From Otis tarda (taxonomy: Eukaryota > Chordata > Aves > Otidiformes > Otididae): a stretch of DNA of 64,000 nt. The stretch is taken from contig CM048557.1 in NCBI GenBank assembly GCA_026413225.1, positions 18,206,871-18,270,870 of the forward strand. The letters run 5' to 3'. The notes under the pieces were generated by a model that ran no database searches, was not told the DNA's origin, and worked only from the letters and a program-made list of their open reading frames with translations. Numbering within the stretch: the first letter of the stretch is position 1; the number at the start of each line of letters is the position of its first letter. Below are positions 61,001 through 64,000 of the stretch, piece after piece. Both the position numbers and the translations under genes were made by a program.

Positions 61001-63376
61001 AAAAATGGATTCGCATGATGGATGTTAGCCATGCCCCTTGATGTGCATCTAGAAGGTCCTTGAGCTTCAATTGAAATGTCCTCACAGACATTAACATTTG
61101 TTGGTTGGTCACTAGTTCTCTGCCCCCTCTCTTGCCAAACACATAAATAATAAAGCTTGTCTCCTGACCACAATGGGTAATCTCTGTAATTCTAGAAGTA
61201 TTTATTGCCAAGGTCAAAATGAAGTAAGCTGCCAGCAAAGCTGAAGGAGAGGAATAGCTCTTCTTTGGAAAGAGAGAAAAGGATGGCCAGATTATTTAGC
61301 AGGAAGTGTTCAGTGTTGGCTATCTTCATATCATGCCTTCATTCCATGACACAGAAAAGGTCGTGGAAGGGAAGACTTTCAATGACAGGAAGTCTTTCCA
61401 GCCATGGGAGCGTTCTCTTGCACTGTCTGGGTTACAGAGCATACAGCATGTATAGGAGGGTGCAGATTGTCTCATCTCACCTAGTGCATGTGGACACTGA
61501 AATCCACAAAGGTATCGCATAATCCATGGAGAGCAGCCCATGGAGCTGCTACTGCCAGCTGAATCACCTCCTTTAAAATTTTTTTGGGGGCACATTGCTA
61601 GATGCATGTTAGCAGAAATACATTTATTAGTAGAAGGACACAGAAAAACCTTTGAATGTACTCATTGAGATTAGTCGTTCTGAACAGGGAGAAGTCCAAG
61701 TATTCTCTCTGTCTCCTTGTTCTATAGAAAGTCTGTGACAGACCTAATTGTGACAAAACCAAGTGTTTTAACCAATTCAGTATCACATCTGGAAAAAAAT
61801 CAAGACACTTTACAACCTTATTTGTAGTCAAGCAAGCATAGTGCAAAAGTTTGTATAAGATGACATACTCTCCTTATAATATATTTGTATTTTTCATATC
61901 TGTATATACGTATCTTTATTCCTATAGAAAAGCAGACTGTGAAAAAACTACGTTCATTTCTTACAAACCCTGAGTACAGTGGTCCCTCATACCCTTTAGG
62001 GTTTCTGGGCGTATTATTTCTTATTTTTCCATACTCTTTTGTGCCTCTAAGCAAGAGGAGCAAAGACCAACTTTGGCAGCAACCTCTTCCCTTTTGAGAG
62101 CCTCTGTTCTTTGCTGTGTGTCAGAGGGTGCTATGGAATAGTTTTTAAACCAAATTAATTGAGTTAAAGAAAGTTCCTAAGCTTTGCAGAAGCTGTCAAT
62201 TTGCATTTTTTTTTTCCTTTTTGACACAATCTAGTGTCAAAAAGAGTTCAAACTCCAATACAACTGCATGATGGGAAGGTGTTTTGCCTTCTTTCCAGTT
62301 TAGAAGGTTTGCTCTCCAAGTGGGAAGATCTCCAGCATCTCCTAGTGCTGTGAAGAACGCAGTAAGTACAAAGATGCTTTGCAGTAAATGTCTCCAGGAG
62401 GCCTGGTGAAGCCTGAATTTGAACGTGACTCCGCCAGTTGAGACCCTCCCGCATATGAAATGCCTCTCAAGGTGGAACTATGAAGAGCAAGTAATCTGCA
62501 ATATCTAATTTACTAACAAGAAAACTGTATTTGCTAATGGTTAATGACTTGTTGCGTTATGTTTCCTTGCAAATGCTAGTCTCCTGTCCAGTATTAGCTT
62601 CCTCTTGGGAAGCCCTGAATATGAAGGGAAATTCTCTCTGACTAGTTCTTTCCCTTGGACACAGCTGCAGAGTTGCGCTCTCTGTGTATAGTATTAATTC
62701 CTACCTCTTGCTTGGAGTGGGATTTAGGTCCCTCCCAGGGTGCATGTCCTGTTCATCCCTGTCCACCTACAGTTGTTGGTGTGATGAGGCGTTTGGGCAT
62801 AGTTAGGCTCACTGAAGGAGTAAATAAAGCTTCCTACACGTTCTGTCAGTCTCTCATATACCCTCCACAGGCTAACTGCTCTCTTGACTTACTCTTCCTC
62901 AGTCTCTAGACAATTTTGAAATCCGTGTAACTTCAGATCTGGGTTTCAGCGAAGCTGTATATGCAATTTCTTAACCTTGAACTGTTGTTTAAACTTGTAC
63001 TTTCCTAACGGAGCACAAACTCAGGCACTTAACTTTATGAACATACTTGTAGGCTTGAGTGCCTATCAAATCAGATTGAGTGTTCTGTCAGTTTTAAGAA
63101 TAATTGAAGGGTAAAGTTTTACTTACTTTCTTTCCCCTCCCCCTTATCCCCCCAAAAAGCAATATCTTGAAAGTATAAGATTTCTTACTAGGCTTAGGAA
63201 AAGTCATATTTTTCTAAGAGTTTACATTTCTGAGAGAATAATGGTGGAGTAGGGGGAGAAGTTTTGGGGTGCGGGATGGTTGCTTTTAACTTTGCTTTTT
63301 AGCTTATATCTTCTATTTTAGAAGAAGCGTATATACTTCTAGCCTTTAGACTGTAATGACAGAATCCATCAGTCAT
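58008..63376. other. Unique non-coding DNA, 5.4 kb
   Basis: No gene or recent transposon is seen. It contains a T-rich run at 60789-60816 and a short perfect hairpin at 62217-62244. AT-rich stretches with TTTAATTTA and AATAATTA motifs occur at about 59660-59930. The text near 63022-63058 (GGCACTTAACTTTATGAACA) faintly recalls an ancient amniote repeat. Confidence 0.5.
62217..62244. repeat. Perfect 11-bp hairpin with 6-nt loop
   Basis: CTTTTTGACAC and GTGTCAAAAAG are exact reverse complements separated by AATCTA. On the minus strand it also reads as a stem followed by an A-rich tract. It is too short for a pre-miRNA. Confidence 0.85.
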
Positions 63377-64000
63377 AATCATAGAATCATAGAATGATTT
63401 GGATTGGAAGGGACCTTTAAAAGTCACCTAGTCCAACCCCCCTATAAGAAGCAGGGACATCTCCAACCAGATCAGGTTGCTCTGAGCCTCATCCAACCTA
63501 GCCTTGAATGTTTCCAGAGACGGGGCATCCACCACCTCTCTGGGCAACCTGTTCCAGTGTTCCACCACCCTCATCGTAAGAAATTTCTTCCTTATGTCTA
63601 GTCTAAATCTACCCTCTTTTATTTTAAAACCATTATCCCTTGTCCTATCACAATAAGCCCCACTAAAAGTTTCTCCCCATCTTTTTTATAAGCCCCCTTT
63701 AAGTATTGAAAAGCTGCTGTAAGGTCTCCCCGGAACCTTCTGTTCTCCAGGCTGAACAGCCCCAGCTCTCTCAGCCTGTCCTCATAGGAGAGGTGCTCCA
63801 GCCCTCTGATCATCTTTGTGGCCCCTCCTCTGGACACGCTCCAACAGGTCCATGTCCTTCTTATGCTGGGGGCTCTAGAACCAAATGCAGTACTCCAGGT
63901 GGGGTCTCACAAAAGTGGAGTAGAGGGGCAGAATCACCTCCCTTGACCTGCTGGCCATGCTTCTTTTGATGCAGCCCAGGATATGATTTGCCTTCTAGGC
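63377..64000 (-). mobile_element. CR1 LINE 3' end, continues past the right edge
   Basis: Read on the minus strand, the element enters from the right edge in the RT C-terminal region (the plus strand shows GTGGGGTCTCACAAAAGTGG and TCCATGTCCTTCTTATGCTG). It passes the [19 protein letters not shown] segment (frame 63837-63619) and reaches a complete 3' UTR. It ends with two to three ATTCTATG-type octamers at 63377-63394. Wording matches the copy nested at 6538-7077 more closely than the copies at 27595 or 48008. The 5' extent is outside the window. Confidence 0.95.

Noticed and set aside
1-64000. A bacterial, phage or CRISPR-type system
   Set aside because: No operon-like gene packing, no regularly spaced repeats with spacers and no prokaryotic gene families. 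The CR1 and LTR content fixes the source as a bird nuclear genome.

Overview
The window looks like non-coding DNA from a bird genome. The evidence is five recognisable 3'-end copies of the CR1 LINE plus one 3'-tail scrap, and three kinds of endogenous-retrovirus LTR sequence of the sort common in Neoaves. The base composition is AT-rich and vertebrate-like. I found no convincing protein-coding exon, tRNA, rRNA, CRISPR array or bacterial-type gene. The longest open frames outside transposons (up to about 140 codons) have no recognisable domain and look like chance. The window is best read as an intergenic or deep-intronic stretch whose main content is mobile elements of several ages.

Layout: 1-1475 is a minus-strand CR1 that runs off the left edge, with reverse transcriptase frames nearly intact (one frameshift, one stop). 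1476-6282 is unique sequence. 6283-7947 is a minus-strand LTR with a 5-bp target duplication (GTATG), split by a younger plus-strand CR1 (about 6538-7077). 7948-27594 is mostly unique sequence with a CR1 tail scrap (22018-22105), poly(A) and AT tracts, and faint MIR-like SINE fossils. 27595-28660 is an older plus-strand CR1. 32985-33646 is an LTR-like scrap fused to a CR1 that lacks both ends and has lost its catalytic motif. 41579-42314 is a GC-richer unclassified block bounded by a 30-nt poly(T) and a 27-nt poly(A). 43545-43992 is a complete 448-bp ERVK-like solo LTR (6-bp duplication TAGACA) with a readable promoter. 48008-48457 is a plus-strand CR1. 57409-58002 is a 594-bp solo LTR (5-bp duplication GTCAG). 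63377-64000 is a minus-strand CR1 running off the right edge.

There is no operon or pathway here. The elements most likely to act are the LTR promoters, above all the minus-strand LTR at 43545-43992. Its U3 holds a four-copy 23-bp repeat, a two-copy 17-bp repeat, an octamer site, a CCAAT box, a TATA box and a closely placed poly(A) signal. The LTR boundaries were worked out by reading the flanking duplications directly. Family names for repeats rest on remembered family features and were not searched against any database.
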